Shown here: positions 11,128 through 23,500 of the stretch, piece by piece
How the letters are laid out: the number at the start of each line of letters is the position of its first letter
How positions within the stretch are numbered: position 1 is the stretch's first letter
Origin: Erythroxylum novogranatense
Lineage: Eukaryota; Streptophyta; Magnoliopsida; Malpighiales; Erythroxylaceae
Reading direction: 5' to 3'
Length of the DNA stretch: 64,000 nucleotides
NCBI GenBank assembly: GCA_029891385.1
Contig: CM057233.1
Span: 46,826,063-46,890,062 of the forward strand
Translations under genes and position numbers: made by a program
The notes under the pieces: generated by a model
Told to the model about the DNA's origin: nothing
The model's database searches: none
Seen by the model: the letters and a program-made list of their open reading frames with translations, nothing else

Positions 11128-13124
11128 GTTAGTAGTAACAATTGTTAACTTTGATTCTTGTTTTATAATAGCTTATTTTATGGATTTCTCGTCCTATTAT
11201 TAGGCATAATGGTACTCGTATAAAACCATGTCCATTGTAATTCCTAAGATTCCTTCTAGGATACGTGACATTTGCCAAAATGTCATCTTCTTTCTTAGGA
11301 TTTTGGTGTACGAATCTGCAACATATTGTTTTTTGTTTGATTTGCACGAGGATGAGTTGAAATTGAAGCCTGTTATTGCTTTTGATTGTGGTATGATCTA
11401 TCTTTAATATCTATTCCATATTCTAAAACAATTGATTCTTCTCATATAAGAATAGTGATGAAAACATGAAGCGATTGAACTATGGTCATTTGTTATATTA
11501 CACTTTGATAACTTAAGTCACACATATAATAATTGTTTGATATCCTAGCCTCCTATTCGAGTCATGTCTCATTAGTAGATTTGGGATATGGTTTTCTTTA
11601 CTGTTTAAAAACCAACTTGGTTTCTTAGTCTTAGGAAAGGGGTTTCAATCTTGAATGGCTATGCACAGGCTTGATTCCCATGCATGAATTGTAAAACGCG
11701 GAGTGTTTCACAAAAAGAGGCTGGAGAAAACTTAAATTTCTTCTAGTTCTTTACTGATCATTAACATATTAATTAATATAATTAATAGATTAATTAATAT
11801 CTAGTATTATTGTATTTAGCTAAATTACGAAAGAAACCTTGATCAGAAATATAATTGAGAATACCTAAAAATTGTTGTACTTGAGTTCTATTGATTAATG
11901 AATCAGGAAATTGTTGTATTTTCTTTAATATATTGGGTTGCAATTTTAAATAACCATTCTGAAATTCAATCCCTATATATATGTATATGTATGTATATAT
12001 ATAGGGATAATAACAAATATATATATTACTGATTAGTATTAATTTATATGCTTATGTCAATATTTTTTATTATTTACATAACTTCATTGACCACTTCAGT
12101 TTGGTCCTTTTGACATGTTCTGTCAACTGTAAGAGATTTCATTTTGACATGTTACACATGTGCAATAGTGCACTTCCCTTGTAAAGGTTGGCAAATTTTT
12201 GGTACTCTTGGTAGATCAATTTTGATGGTGCAAATATTGAATATTATGTTCAGAGAGTGATAGGCAAGAGAATGTTAGCAACAAATTTTTGTTGTGGAAG
12301 TTAAATTTTGGAGTAATGGATTATTATTGCCATTTAGATTAGTTTCTAGGTAGCATACTTTAGTAATGTTTTTACAAATCTTGTTCCAGTATTAACTTTT
12401 CGCAAAGCTATTTCCACTTTTCATATTTATGAGATTTGTTGCATATAATTTCAGCTTTAAAATTGTAAACTGCTCCTTATACCATTTCTTTTTTTTTCCC
12501 TAATTCAGTTCTCACATTGCCAGGAGATGGTGTTACCAGAAGAATCAAATAAATTTTATTATAGTAATTGGTAAGTTATCATAGATTTTGCTTCAGATAT
12601 TACCATTTGGGATGCAACATGAATGTTCTTAATTAGAGTATACGGAAGTTGATGTGGTCCCTTTCCAAACTTCTGCATTTCAGTTAGGCTACTTTTGACA
12701 AGGTCTTTTATTTTCCTCGAAAATTATCTGTTTCTTCCTTTTTCCCCTAATTTAGGAAGCATGCATTTTGATTGACATTTAAAGTGCTTGTTTTAATCCA
12801 ATAATAGTTCAACTTTTTAAGTTATGATTTTTTTATAATCAAAGCTTCATTCGGTACATGTTTACAATGGCAAGACAACATTCTCATTTGATAGTCTGTT
12901 TAAATTACTAGCCAGATCATTCGTAGGTAAATTTGATCAATTACAGTAGATATTGTGTTTTCCACCAATTCTGTCGTAACTTTGTGATGAAGGCATTCAT
13001 GTATTTGTGATGATTTTTGGGCTTGATTAGTTCTGGCATCAGAAACCCCTTTTAGGCTTGACCTTTTGTTGCGTGTATAAATTGATTCCCCATACTTTCT
13101 CATCTTGACTATTGCATATTGTAG
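11128..13124. other. Intron-like and AT-rich DNA without a recognised gene
   Basis: About 2 kb without a convincing exon. The C-terminal end of the AAA-ATPase is not found here. AT-rich phrases at 11765-11800 (AATATAATTAATAGATTAAT) and 12003-12070 recur at 17.4-17.7 kb. A TATATATG microsatellite lies at about 11975-12005. A possible short exon with a GGAGATGGTGTTACC phrase near 12520 could not be assigned. Confidence 0.5.
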
Positions 13125-13237
13125 CAATTCTCTAGACTCCTCTGTTGTTGATTCATTTGGGGATGGCGCTACCAAGCAGTCAAAGGACTTGACAAACAAG
13201 GTGAAAAAGTTTGCAAATGTGATGACTTCTATTCCTG
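13125..13237 (+). pseudogene. Unrecognised exon-like block
   Basis: One frame stays open for 37 codons between an AG (13123-13124) and a GT (13238-13239). It encodes a polar segment starting NSLDSSVVDSFGDGATKQ and ending KKFANVMTSIPG. The clean splice-like borders and balanced amino-acid content suggest a real exon of some host gene, but I cannot name the family. It lies upstream of the SMEK-like exons and could belong to that gene or to a separate captured fragment. Confidence 0.4.
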
Positions 13238-13308
13238 GTATGAACTTCTATAGTTGTTTAGTAATCATGTCCTTTTTTTCTCTTCCTCTTTCTTCTTTTT
13301 CATGCTTT

Positions 13309-13405
13309 AAGGAGTATCTTGTCTCTTGGTTCTTTATTATTTCTTTATTTTTCTCTTGATATCTTACAAATCTTAAAGGTTGTTTCTTTTTGTTTCTCCT
13401 GAAGA
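13309..13405 (+). repeat. Dispersed ~100 bp repeat, copy 2
   Basis: Same-orientation counterpart of 308-410. The stretch beginning GAGTATCTTGTCTCTTGGTT lies directly after the unrecognised exon-like block, inside apparent intron DNA. Confidence 0.75.
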
Positions 13406-13863
13406 AAATTCTAAATATCAACTTTTATTTATTTGGTTGTTTGAAAATTCCAGGAAATAATTGAAGTGATTGTATTATTTACATTAAATGAACCATGTGT
13501 GGATGCCCTTTATTTTGTTGATCAAATTATTCATCTTTTTTATTTTCAGGCCAAGTACATTGTGCAAATTTTATTTGATTTTTCTGGGCAGATTTGTTTG
13601 TATTGTTTACTTAACAGATGGTGCAAATTAGAAGCCCTGTTTTCTTTTCAATATTTTCAAGAGATGTAGTCATGTTTTTGCATGCCTATCCCCTTTCAAA
13701 AGTATTAATAATTTTTGCAGAAAAAGGGAAGAAGGGACACATTCATGCAGTTAATCCTTTCTAACGGAGGTAGTGTGATGTATTATTTTGTCATATGTGA
13801 ATCTAGTACTTCTATCCATTATTGGTTTGGAATTTTCTAAGTAACTTCCTATTGTTAATGCAG

Positions 13864-15427
13864 CATGAGTTTTTCGAGAAGCTAATGGATATGTTTAGGA
13901 TATGTGAGGACCTAGAAAACATTGATGGTCTGCACATGATATTCAAAATAGTCAGAGGGATCAGTGAGTATCATGTTCTTTGTTATATACACCTTTTATG
14001 CACTATTGATAGGTTGTAATGGGATCTTTTTCCTTTACTTACGGTAATGCTCAATATTCCTCAAATTTTTTAGAAAGTATTTGGAGATGTATTGATCATG
14101 GATATTATTGGTGCTCTCGAGTGTAAGTTGTCATCTTTTTTCTAGTAGCTATTTGTGTAGAGAATATTTTTCCCCCCTTCTATTGATCTTACTTTGCATG
14201 ACCTGACAGGGGATTACTCTAAGTCTGCAGTGGTACTATTGCATTATTAACATAATTTTACTAAATTCTCTTCCCATGCCAATTGCCATTTTCCCATTAT
14301 CTAAGTAATTTTAACCTCCACATATTTGAATGGCTAATGTAGGCGTAGAACTTTGGTGCTTTAATTGATGTGTAATGTGCATAATTGGCTCATTTTCTCA
14401 AATGCATATTTTAAGTAATTGGTTGTTTTTTTAGTTTTCTTATTTTGGTTGATGTTTTTCTATTTCTATATTCAATGTGGTTTTGGTAAGTTGTTATATG
14501 CAATCACTTCTGATGTCTGTGATTGTAGTGATTCTACAATATGTATTTGACCACTGAGTGTTGTCTAATTGGTGCCTTTTTCAATAGAGAAGGTGCCTAA
14601 TAGCTTCTCAGGGATTTTTATTCTTGAACATTTATTCAACATCCAACCCATGTTAATGTGGATTTTTTGGACATTACCTGTTGCATTGCACTGTTAATGG
14701 ACCAACCCACCTATCCACTCCACATGTCCATAACAGGTTATCTGTATGGTTGTTTTGTACTTGGATGATTATGGCTGCCTTAATTGGATTAATAGTTCAT
14801 TTTTACTGATACTAAATTTTTTATCATGCTTGCAAATGATCCAGAGGTTCTTCATGTCCAACATCATCATAGTTTTTTGAAAGAACATGTTTTCAAGGAG
14901 GTAAATTGCAGTTGCTCATTTTGAGATAGAACTTGTATAATGAAAGATTCATCAGTTGTCTTGAATTGCATTCTGTCTCTCTTGTTTGATGTAAGGCCAT
15001 ACCAATCAAAGATCCACTTGTCCTGTAAAAAATACACCAGACATACAGAGTTGGTTATCTAAAGGTTGAGTACTGAATACTAGAAATTCTGTTGGTGTAC
15101 TCTGCTTTAATTAACTTTCTTAGTTGTTGGTGTAGGCTGATTTTTGTCTTCCTACGAATGTGGGAGTTCTTACCTTCATTCATTGCTTTCAGGATGTTGT
15201 TTTGGCTAGGGTACTGGATGAGGCCACTGTTACAAGCCTCAATTCCATTATTCATACGAACAATGCTATTGTAAACATTTAAACTTGCTCTCTCCTAAGC
15301 ATTGCAAGCCTTTATTGTTTTAAACCCTTTTTTATTTTGTTTCAGGAGTGGCATTTTTTCACTGATCTTTTTTTTATGTATGTTCTGTCTCTGTTAAAGG
15401 ATGATAGTACTTTTATTAAGGAAATAG
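13864..15427 (+). pseudogene. SMEK / PP4R3 (protein phosphatase 4 regulatory subunit 3) pseudogene fragment
   Basis: Six exon remnants keep the order of the conserved SMEK (Psy2/PP4R3) domain: 13864-13963 (FFEKLMDMFRICEDLENIDG, then LHMIFKIVRGI), 14074-14122 (FGDVLIMDIIGALE), 14836-14901 (VLHVQHHHSFLKEHVFKE), 14996-15064 (AIPIKDPLVL-stop-KIHQTYRVGYLK), 15193-15270 (DVVLARVLDEATVTSLNSII, then HTNNAIV) and 15382-15427 (LSLLKDDSTFIKEI). Intact family members target protein phosphatase 4 to its substrates in the nucleus. Decay shows as a TAA in the fourth piece, a missing Val codon in the third, and acceptor sites changed to TGCAA and GTAAG. Both the N-terminal PH/EVH1-like part and the C-terminal part are missing. 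Kept introns show that it came from genomic DNA, not mRNA. Confidence 0.9.
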
Positions 15428-16761
15428 GTACTTTTCCATCTTCCTTTTTTGTGATTTTGACGTTACATTTTTATTATTTAAGTTATTTATGTAGTTATAG
15501 AGATCCTACGATTTGGCATTCAATCATATATTCCATATTTGAGTCAAACACATAGCATTTTATGATTATTTTGAGCCACAAAAAGTTTCAGTAACCAAAG
15601 TATTTTTAACATTTTCATACATGTGTGCCCTTGATGGTGTGTGTCTCTATTTTAAAAGCACGAGAGCTAAAGTTGATTAAAAGGTTGAATTTAACATTCT
15701 TTGGAGAGGGTATCGATTCAATCATATCTTAAATTTACAGATGGTTACTGTTGATTTGATTAGGCTCAAGAGAGCTAAAATGAGAAACTAATCTATACTA
15801 GACTTGTAGATTATCGATGATCGATGGAGCTAAAAATCTGCAAGAGTGTGCATAAACATCTATCTCTCTCTCTCCCTCTCCTATATATACACACGCATAT
15901 ATCTATATCCTTTCAGCTGATCCTGAAGTTAGTGAAACTTATTATATGAACATTGAAATTAATTGGGGGGATGCAAAAGATAAAGTTTGTCTAGAAGATT
16001 TGATTTTAAGGACGTTTTTTAATTTTTTAATGAACAACGATTTAAAAAATTGATGCAGCAATCCTAAGCTATATTAGTTGCACTGAATGCCAGATGGGGT
16101 TCTTTTATGTTAGCAATAAAGGAAAATAAACATTGGTGGTGGTGATAATGAAAATTTATTAAAATAGCTGAATGGTAATCTTACCTGCAAAATGTTACAA
16201 AAGGACAGGTTATAGGAATAAGCTTTCATGATTGTATCACTTTATAGCTCTTGTGTCTTGTTTGCTTGGTACTAACAATTTTAACCATTATATTGCTCTC
16301 CCCTGCTGAGTTATTCTTGGATACCTGAGCTCTTATTGATTTTTTAGGAGAAATGTTGTTGATTTTCTAGGAAAAGAATATACTGTTGTGAAATAAATTT
16401 GTTTCAAATTTTCTCCTTTTTATGTCATTTATGCAGGAAGTTAGTACTTCAATTGATAATTGTGTTTAGGTCTTGATTATCATTTTCTTTTGCTTATGGG
16501 GTTGGGAAAGAGGGGGTGATTTAGCCAAAATATCAATAGCGAAGGATGATCTTCATTTAAGGCTATATTTGGTTTGAAAAATGGTTGAGATTTGTCCTTT
16601 TAGATACTTGTTTTTATGTCCAAGTTTATGGAATTGAATTTTTGAACACTTAAAAGGTTTGAGACAAAAGTTTCTACTTATTGGAATGGTTAAAAAAAAG
16701 TTAGAAACTTTATAGTTCTTTAACATTATTTCTTGTAAATCTTACATTCTTATTTCAACAG
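15428..16761. other. Intergenic or intron-like DNA, no gene seen
   Basis: About 1.3 kb with no recognisable exon. It contains a CT-rich then TATATA/CACACG simple repeat at about 15866-15910. It separates the last SMEK-like exon from the KAS III exon. Nothing marks a gene boundary, so a fusion by insertion or capture cannot be placed more exactly. Confidence 0.5.
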
Positions 16762-16910
16762 TCTTGTCAGTAAAGGATGCAAATTAGTTGGTTGTGGCTC
16801 TGCTGTGCCAATTCTTCATATTTCAAATGATGATCTGACAAAAGTTGTTGATACTTCCGATGAATGGATATCTGTTCGTACTGGGATTCGAAATCGAAGA
16901 GTTCTTACAG
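16762..16910 (+). pseudogene. KAS III (3-oxoacyl-ACP synthase III) single-exon fragment
   Basis: One exon follows TTTCAACAG and stops at a GT donor (16911). It encodes [16 protein letters not shown], then [19 protein letters not shown], then [15 protein letters not shown]. This is the N-terminal part of the mature FabH/KAS III fold, including the highly conserved DEWI..RTGI..R segment. KAS III starts fatty-acid synthesis in plastids by condensing acetyl-CoA with malonyl-ACP. The transit peptide exon and the downstream exons with the Cys-His-Asn triad are not found in the next 3.5 kb, so this is an isolated fragment. The exon itself is undamaged, suggesting a fairly recent origin or a neighbouring copy outside the window. 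Confidence 0.9.
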
Positions 16911-19900
16911 GTCATTTACCTTCTTTTGGTTGCATCTTTATTTTGTATATTGAAAATTTGGAATCTGGATGTCTTTAATTGCTTGGAGTTGCTAATGAAA
17001 TTACTTTATGGTGACTTCAAGTTAATTGAGTTGATGCTTCCCCTTTTAAAATAATGGTTTCATTGGTGATTATTTATTTTGAGTTATCTTTTGAATAATA
17101 GTAAAAACGTGTACTGCCAGAATGCTTTCTTTTGTTATTATTCAAAGAGCAATCTATCTTATGTCTGCTTAGTCCTAATATCTATATAGCCTTTGTCTTT
17201 TCATTGCCAATCTCTACAACCTATAGAGGTTTAATGATCAGTTTCTTTTATAGAGAGGGAGAATTCATTTTTTTTGTGGAGATCCTTTTATTTCTAACAG
17301 TTACTATGTAAAATATTATTTTGTGGTGACTTTAATAATGTTATATATATGTATATATATTTTATATACTAAATAATTTAATTATTATTATTACTTTTAT
17401 TTTTTAATTATAGGATAATAACAAATATATATATTACTAATTAGTATTAATTTATATATTTATGTAAATACTATTTTGTTATTATATATATATATAATTA
17501 CAAATACATATATTACTAAGTAGTATTAATTATAATATATGTAACACCAATCAAAAAATTTGTTCTTTAAAATATAATTAATTAATTAACTAATTAGGTA
17601 ATTTTGATTTAACTGTTGTTAATTATAATATAATAAATTATAAGTTACCTAAAATTAATATAATTAATAGATTAATTAATATTCAATATTCTTGACTAAT
17701 TAGCTCATATATTTATGTCATTTTAATTAATTTTATTTTTATATAATTAATTTACTAATTACATTATATTTAATAGATTGACTTAAATTTCATTATATAT
17801 ATTTATATATTTAACTATTTTGAAAGTCGTAATATATATCATCAATTTTAAGCCTCGATGAACTTTAACATGATACAATTATGTTTTTTTTGTATACAAA
17901 TGTATTATTTTGTATCACTTTGTTTAGCAATCTTATAATATTATAATAAGGTGAATTATAGGCTTTAAATGTATATTTATGATAGTGATTCCATAAGAAA
18001 AATAATTAACGTCGATTTAACGTATTGATTATAAGTATTAAACTAATTCTCTATTAGATTATCTTCATTAGGAAATAATCAATAAATTGGTTATTTTTAA
18101 GTCTTTGTTTAAATTGGACATATTATTGTGCAAGCAAAATTAGTATATATTATCAATAGCAATGTCAAAATTGTTAATATATTAAAATTAATAATATGCT
18201 ACATTAATCAAAACTTTAAAATTAATATTTTATTTTTCCTTTATTTTATGATATAAATTAAAATATTATTATTATTATTATTATTATTATTATGTAATTT
18301 ATTTCAATAGATTATAGAATTTTAATTTTATAATGTATAAGAGAGTACTTTCTTCCTAAGTTAACCTTCCAAGATAATTAATTTACATCACATTAAACAT
18401 TTACATTTTTTCATTCGTAATTTGTACTACTGATTTTACTAACTCATTTCAAATATTCAAAGTTAACAAGATTTATTTATACATATTTAGCCAATCATAA
18501 AATAACATATTAAGCCTTATGTTCAGTATACATTTTTAAAATTATAACTTTATTTTTAAGTTATGTACTAAAATACTATAACACTTGTGACTCATATACA
18601 TTTACAAATTTTATTTTGATAAGTCATTTCAAATATTATGATTTTTGCTTATTTTACGCTAAACAATTTATCTACATTAACAATTTGTCACAAATTTTAA
18701 AATTAACAATATTTATTTACAAATATTTAGGCAATCATAAAATATCATATTATTTGTATACATTTTTCAAAGTATAAGTTTATTTTTTAAATTATGTACT
18801 AAAATATTATAAGACTTTTATTTAGAACTTTTCCTATAAACTTTATCAAAAAATTTTCTACTATATAAATTTCACAATTTTTCCTCACATATTTCATCTA
18901 TTGATCTTTTAATTCATTCAACCATTTAATTTTTATTCATTCTTTACTATACATTCCAAGGATTTTAAAATTTTACAATTTCTTATTTAAACTTAGTTAT
19001 TTTATTAATTCATTTAAATAATTCAATTAGTATATTTTTCTTCTTTCTCTTTTGACAATTTTAAATTCAATCCTACAATCTCATCTTTCCCTTAAATATT
19101 ATTATATTCATTTATAGAATACTCTTTATTTTTAAATTAATCTGAACTACATTTGCATTTCTTGCGATCTATTTCTGCTAGTCTTTATATAGTTGTCACG
19201 GTTGTGACTACCGTGACTTCTAAACTTTTGTTTATTAATATTATTTGTTAACTTTTAATTTATGTATTAAAAAGTCTAAGCATAGAATTGCCCTTGATTA
19301 TTCTAATTACAACTTTACTTGACATAATTAATTAAATTATATTTCGATTTGAAATGATCACGTGTTCATAAAAAACATTATTCACTGGTTATATAAATAT
19401 ATAATTTATTTATAACACATTTATAAATAACTGATTAATTTTTACCACATTTATTTTGTTTTTATTGTTTCAATAAAAGTACCTTATATTATTAATAAAC
19501 ACAATTATCGTTAATTCTATATATTATTAATTATTAAAGTTATTAATTATTATTTATTAATTGTTGATGATATATATTAATTATTCATTTTATATTATGC
19601 ATACATGATCATGCTTAATATTATTGATTATTAATTATAGCTATTAAAGTTATTAGTTTTAAATATTTCAAATTCTTTTCCGACTACAATTTACCTTAAC
19701 TTTTTAGGTTTTCTTCTTGTTCATTATTGCGGTTCATGCTTGCACTATCCAAGTATGTTTAATTATGTCAAAAATGTGTTATATAAAATTTTAGTATATT
19801 TGTTCATGACATATTTCTTTTCATTGATATGATAATTAGTTTCTTGTTTATTTTCTATATTTCGTGACTTACATATACAATTTTACTTTATTAATATACT

Positions 19901-20501
19901 CACTTACATCATATTACATCATATTGGCATGAATTAACCTTTTTATATATCTCCGATCCTTTATTTATCTTATGCCATATTCAAACCATATTATTATGCA
20001 AACTTTTAATATTTTCTTGATTAATTAAGCGTATAGATAGCCTTGTTTGTCAAATTTATGGTTTTTAGATTTTTGTTAAATGTATGCTTAACCTTATTTG
20101 TTAAATGTATGCTTGTTATATTTGTTTAAATATTAATGAATCTGATGAGATTTTTTAATATTAATGATACAATAGAATTTAGTGCTTCATAATAAACTCT
20201 TTATTAAATCTATGATTTGTTACATATATTGTCTTATATTCATCCATAAAGATGATATTATTGCTTTATTTTTCTGCATGTTATATTTTGACATTTTTAA
20301 TTATAGCCAAGATTTATTAATGTAATATATACTTTTTTATACATATATCATTTAATAATATTTATAATATGTATTAAATAATATTTATCATATATATATA
20401 TATATATATTTCAGAAATATTGTTACTACGGATGTTTTAATATTTTTAAAAAATATTATCGATTGATATATGAAGAATGTTAATGTTGTCTACATTCAGA
20501 T
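16911..20501. other. AT-rich gene-free stretch
   Basis: About 3.6 kb, extremely AT-rich, with no coding signal. It holds the AT-rich phrases shared with 11.8-12.1 kb (17409-17700), an (ATT)n microsatellite at about 18263-18293 and a (TA)n run at about 20390-20408. It may contain the 5' region of the plus-strand Helitron, but no convincing TC 5' terminus could be placed. Confidence 0.6.
18263..18293. repeat. (ATT)n microsatellite
   Basis: About ten uninterrupted ATT units in an AT-rich setting. Confidence 0.9.
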
Positions 20502-23500
20502 ATGGATAAAAATGCCAAAAGACGTCAAAAGTATGCTGGAATGCCAGAAAATAAAAAACAAGAATTCTTGCGATGACTTAAAGAAACTCGGGTTGCAAAA
20601 AAAGTGAATCGCTACTTTGCCTACGCTTCCTCAAACAATTACTGATCAACATACCTATTCTTTCATTAATAGTGAACCTTCCAGTAGTCAACTTCTCATT
20701 CATCAATCCACTATTTAACAAATACAAAATCGATATTTCAATTTTAATGTAAATCATATCGATCAAGGTATAATTTTTTTACCTATATTTTTAACTATTT
20801 TTAATATGACTAGTGCACAAAGTGATCATGTTATTTTTATATGTTTTAAGGAATAAATCATCATCGATCTTCCTCCAAGTTAGCATCTTTGCAGAATTTA
20901 CCTATTCAGACTCAACAGCTTCGTTTTGTTCCAAAATGTGAACATTATCATGCAAAACGATTTTATCTTGAACCTCCATCATTCTGTTGTTCATCAGGAC
21001 AGATTTCCATTATTGCTCCTCAAATGCCATATGGTTTGAAATGATTATTTTTTTGTAATGATGAAGAATCATAACATTTTAGGAAGAATGTTTGTACATA
21101 TAATAACAGTGTAGCTTTTACTTCCCATGGAGCTAGGTATGATCGAGAACTAACAAAAAACAAGAGAGGGTTTTATACATTTTGTGTTCAATGACAAGTT
21201 TATCATTTTCTTGACAGTTTAGTGTCAACAACTAATAAGGTATCTAGAATCCAACTCTATTTCATTGATACTAATGAGGAACTAAAAAGGACCAATAGTT
21301 GTATAAACTTCATGAGAGTACATTAAAACTGATTATGACAGTTCTACAAAAAAATCCTTATGCCAAGTTCTTTTGAAGTCTTAGAGATATTCCATCACTT
21401 GAAATCATGAGATAGTTATGAGATGTTATTCTGGCCTTGATCAACGTGTTTATAATCTTTCTATTGCATCATAAGTGGCCACTATATGGACTAAAATTAA
21501 TGGTGAACAAATTGATAAATGCCCTCACATCTAAGTCTATGCTTACTCGTGTACAAGTTATAGAATTCAATCTTATTATGCATGTTATGACCCGCTTCAA
21601 TATCCACTTTTATTTTCTCATGGTGAATCTGGATGGCATCGTGACATTAAGTGGTCGATTTCAAAGAGAAACAGGAGCAATGTTTTGGATGAAGGGAGTG
21701 ATGTTCATTCCATCTCCTTTACTGATCCATATGAATTGTTCATTATGGAAAACAAAGGCAAGTTTGTCTTTTCGTTTTGTCATTTTTCAAATATTATTTA
21801 AGTCCACCATTCTATTTATCAAATTTATCTTCTTTACTACTAGTTGCTGAAGAAGGATATTGTGAAGATGGTTTTGTTTGTGCTAGAGAATATTATCTTC
21901 TACTAGAGAATATTATCATTATAGACTCCAGATGAGAGAAAATTATGAATCTATGTTGTTTCATAGAAGACTACTTCAACAATTTGTTGTGCGTACGTAT
22001 ATAAAGATTGAAATGTCCTGACTTGATTTCCATAGAAAAAGCAGAATGAGATACAGATAGAAATTTTGCAGGGTGTTTTGGATAGTATTACCACTGGTCA
22101 AGCAGAAGGTTCTAGAATTGGTCATCAAGTTGTGCTCCCAGTTTCATTTATTGGTGGTCCAAGGGATATAAATTATCTTAATGCAATGGCTCTGGTACAA
22201 AAATATGGTAAACTAGATATTTTCCTGACCATGACTTGCAACCCTATGTGGACAAAAATATAAGACAATCTTAAATTTCATGAAAAGGTGCAAGATAGAC
22301 CGGATTTATTGGCTAGAGTATTCAGAACTAAATTTGAAATTTTAAAAAAATGAGTTGATAAGAAAAAAATCTTTGGAGATGCAGTCGTATTTTTTTATGT
22401 TCTTGAATTTCAGAAGCGTGGATTCCCTCATGCTCATTTATTGCTAATACTTAAACTGCATTATAATTTTCTAAATCCAAATTATTACGATCAGATCATA
22501 TCCATTGAACTACCAAATCCTGATCAAAATTCACGATTATATTCTCTTGTCATTAAGCATATGATTCATGGTCCTTGTGGTTTTATGAATAAAGATCGCC
22601 CTTGCATACAAAATGGTCTGTGTAAAAACCATTATCCTAAGAATTTTGTTCCTTTTACTGTTCATGGTGAAGACTATTATCCATGCTATAGATGAAGAGA
22701 TGATAGCAGGAAAGCCAAAATTTGCAGACATGAGATTGATAATAGGTGGGCAGTTCCTCATAATCCATACCTTTTGATGCTAATTGATTTTCACATAAAT
22801 GTTGAAATATGTTCAACTATGAAGGTTGTTAAATACTTATACAAATATGTTTTTAAGGGCCATGATCTTGTCAATTTTAGTATTGTCAATCAAGAGAGCA
22901 TAGTTGATATTGATGAAATCAGTAATTTCCAAAAAGGTCACTAGATTTCATCTCTTAAAGCTTTATAGCATATATATGAATTTCATCTAGTAGAGATTAA
23001 TCCACTAGTTTATATATTGCAGGTTCATCTCCCAGATCAACAGTTTATTTCCTTTCATAAAATTGCAGATTTATTTTATTTGTTGAGAAATATCGACTTC
23101 TCAAAAACAAAGTTGATCAAAATTTTCAAGATGAATTTGACAAATATAAAGGTAGAAGAGATGAAATGTCTGTATAAAGATTTTTTGGAACATTTTGTTT
23201 GGAATCGAAAATCAAAAATATGGTCGGAAAGAAGCTGAAGAAAAGTAATAGGAAGATTAGTTACTGTTGACCCTAGAGAAGGAGAAAGGTATTACTTGAG
23301 GTTGCTACTCACACATGTTAAAGGATCAACATCATTTGATAACTTGTTGACTGTTGATGGTGAGAAAAAAGCTATTTCAGGGAGGCTGCATTGCAATTAG
23401 GATTACTAGCATTTGACTCTTATATACAACAAACTCTTAAGGAAGCTGTTATGTTTCAAATGCCAGCATCGCTCATACTTTTATTTGCTACACTCTTGTT

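Noticed and set aside
15055..15274. Open frames on both strands over the SMEK exons
   Set aside because: They are out of frame with the recognised exon residues and therefore shadows.
16911..20501. Possible centromeric or scaffold-attachment AT block
   Set aside because: AT richness alone is not evidence; there is no satellite period and no marker sequence.
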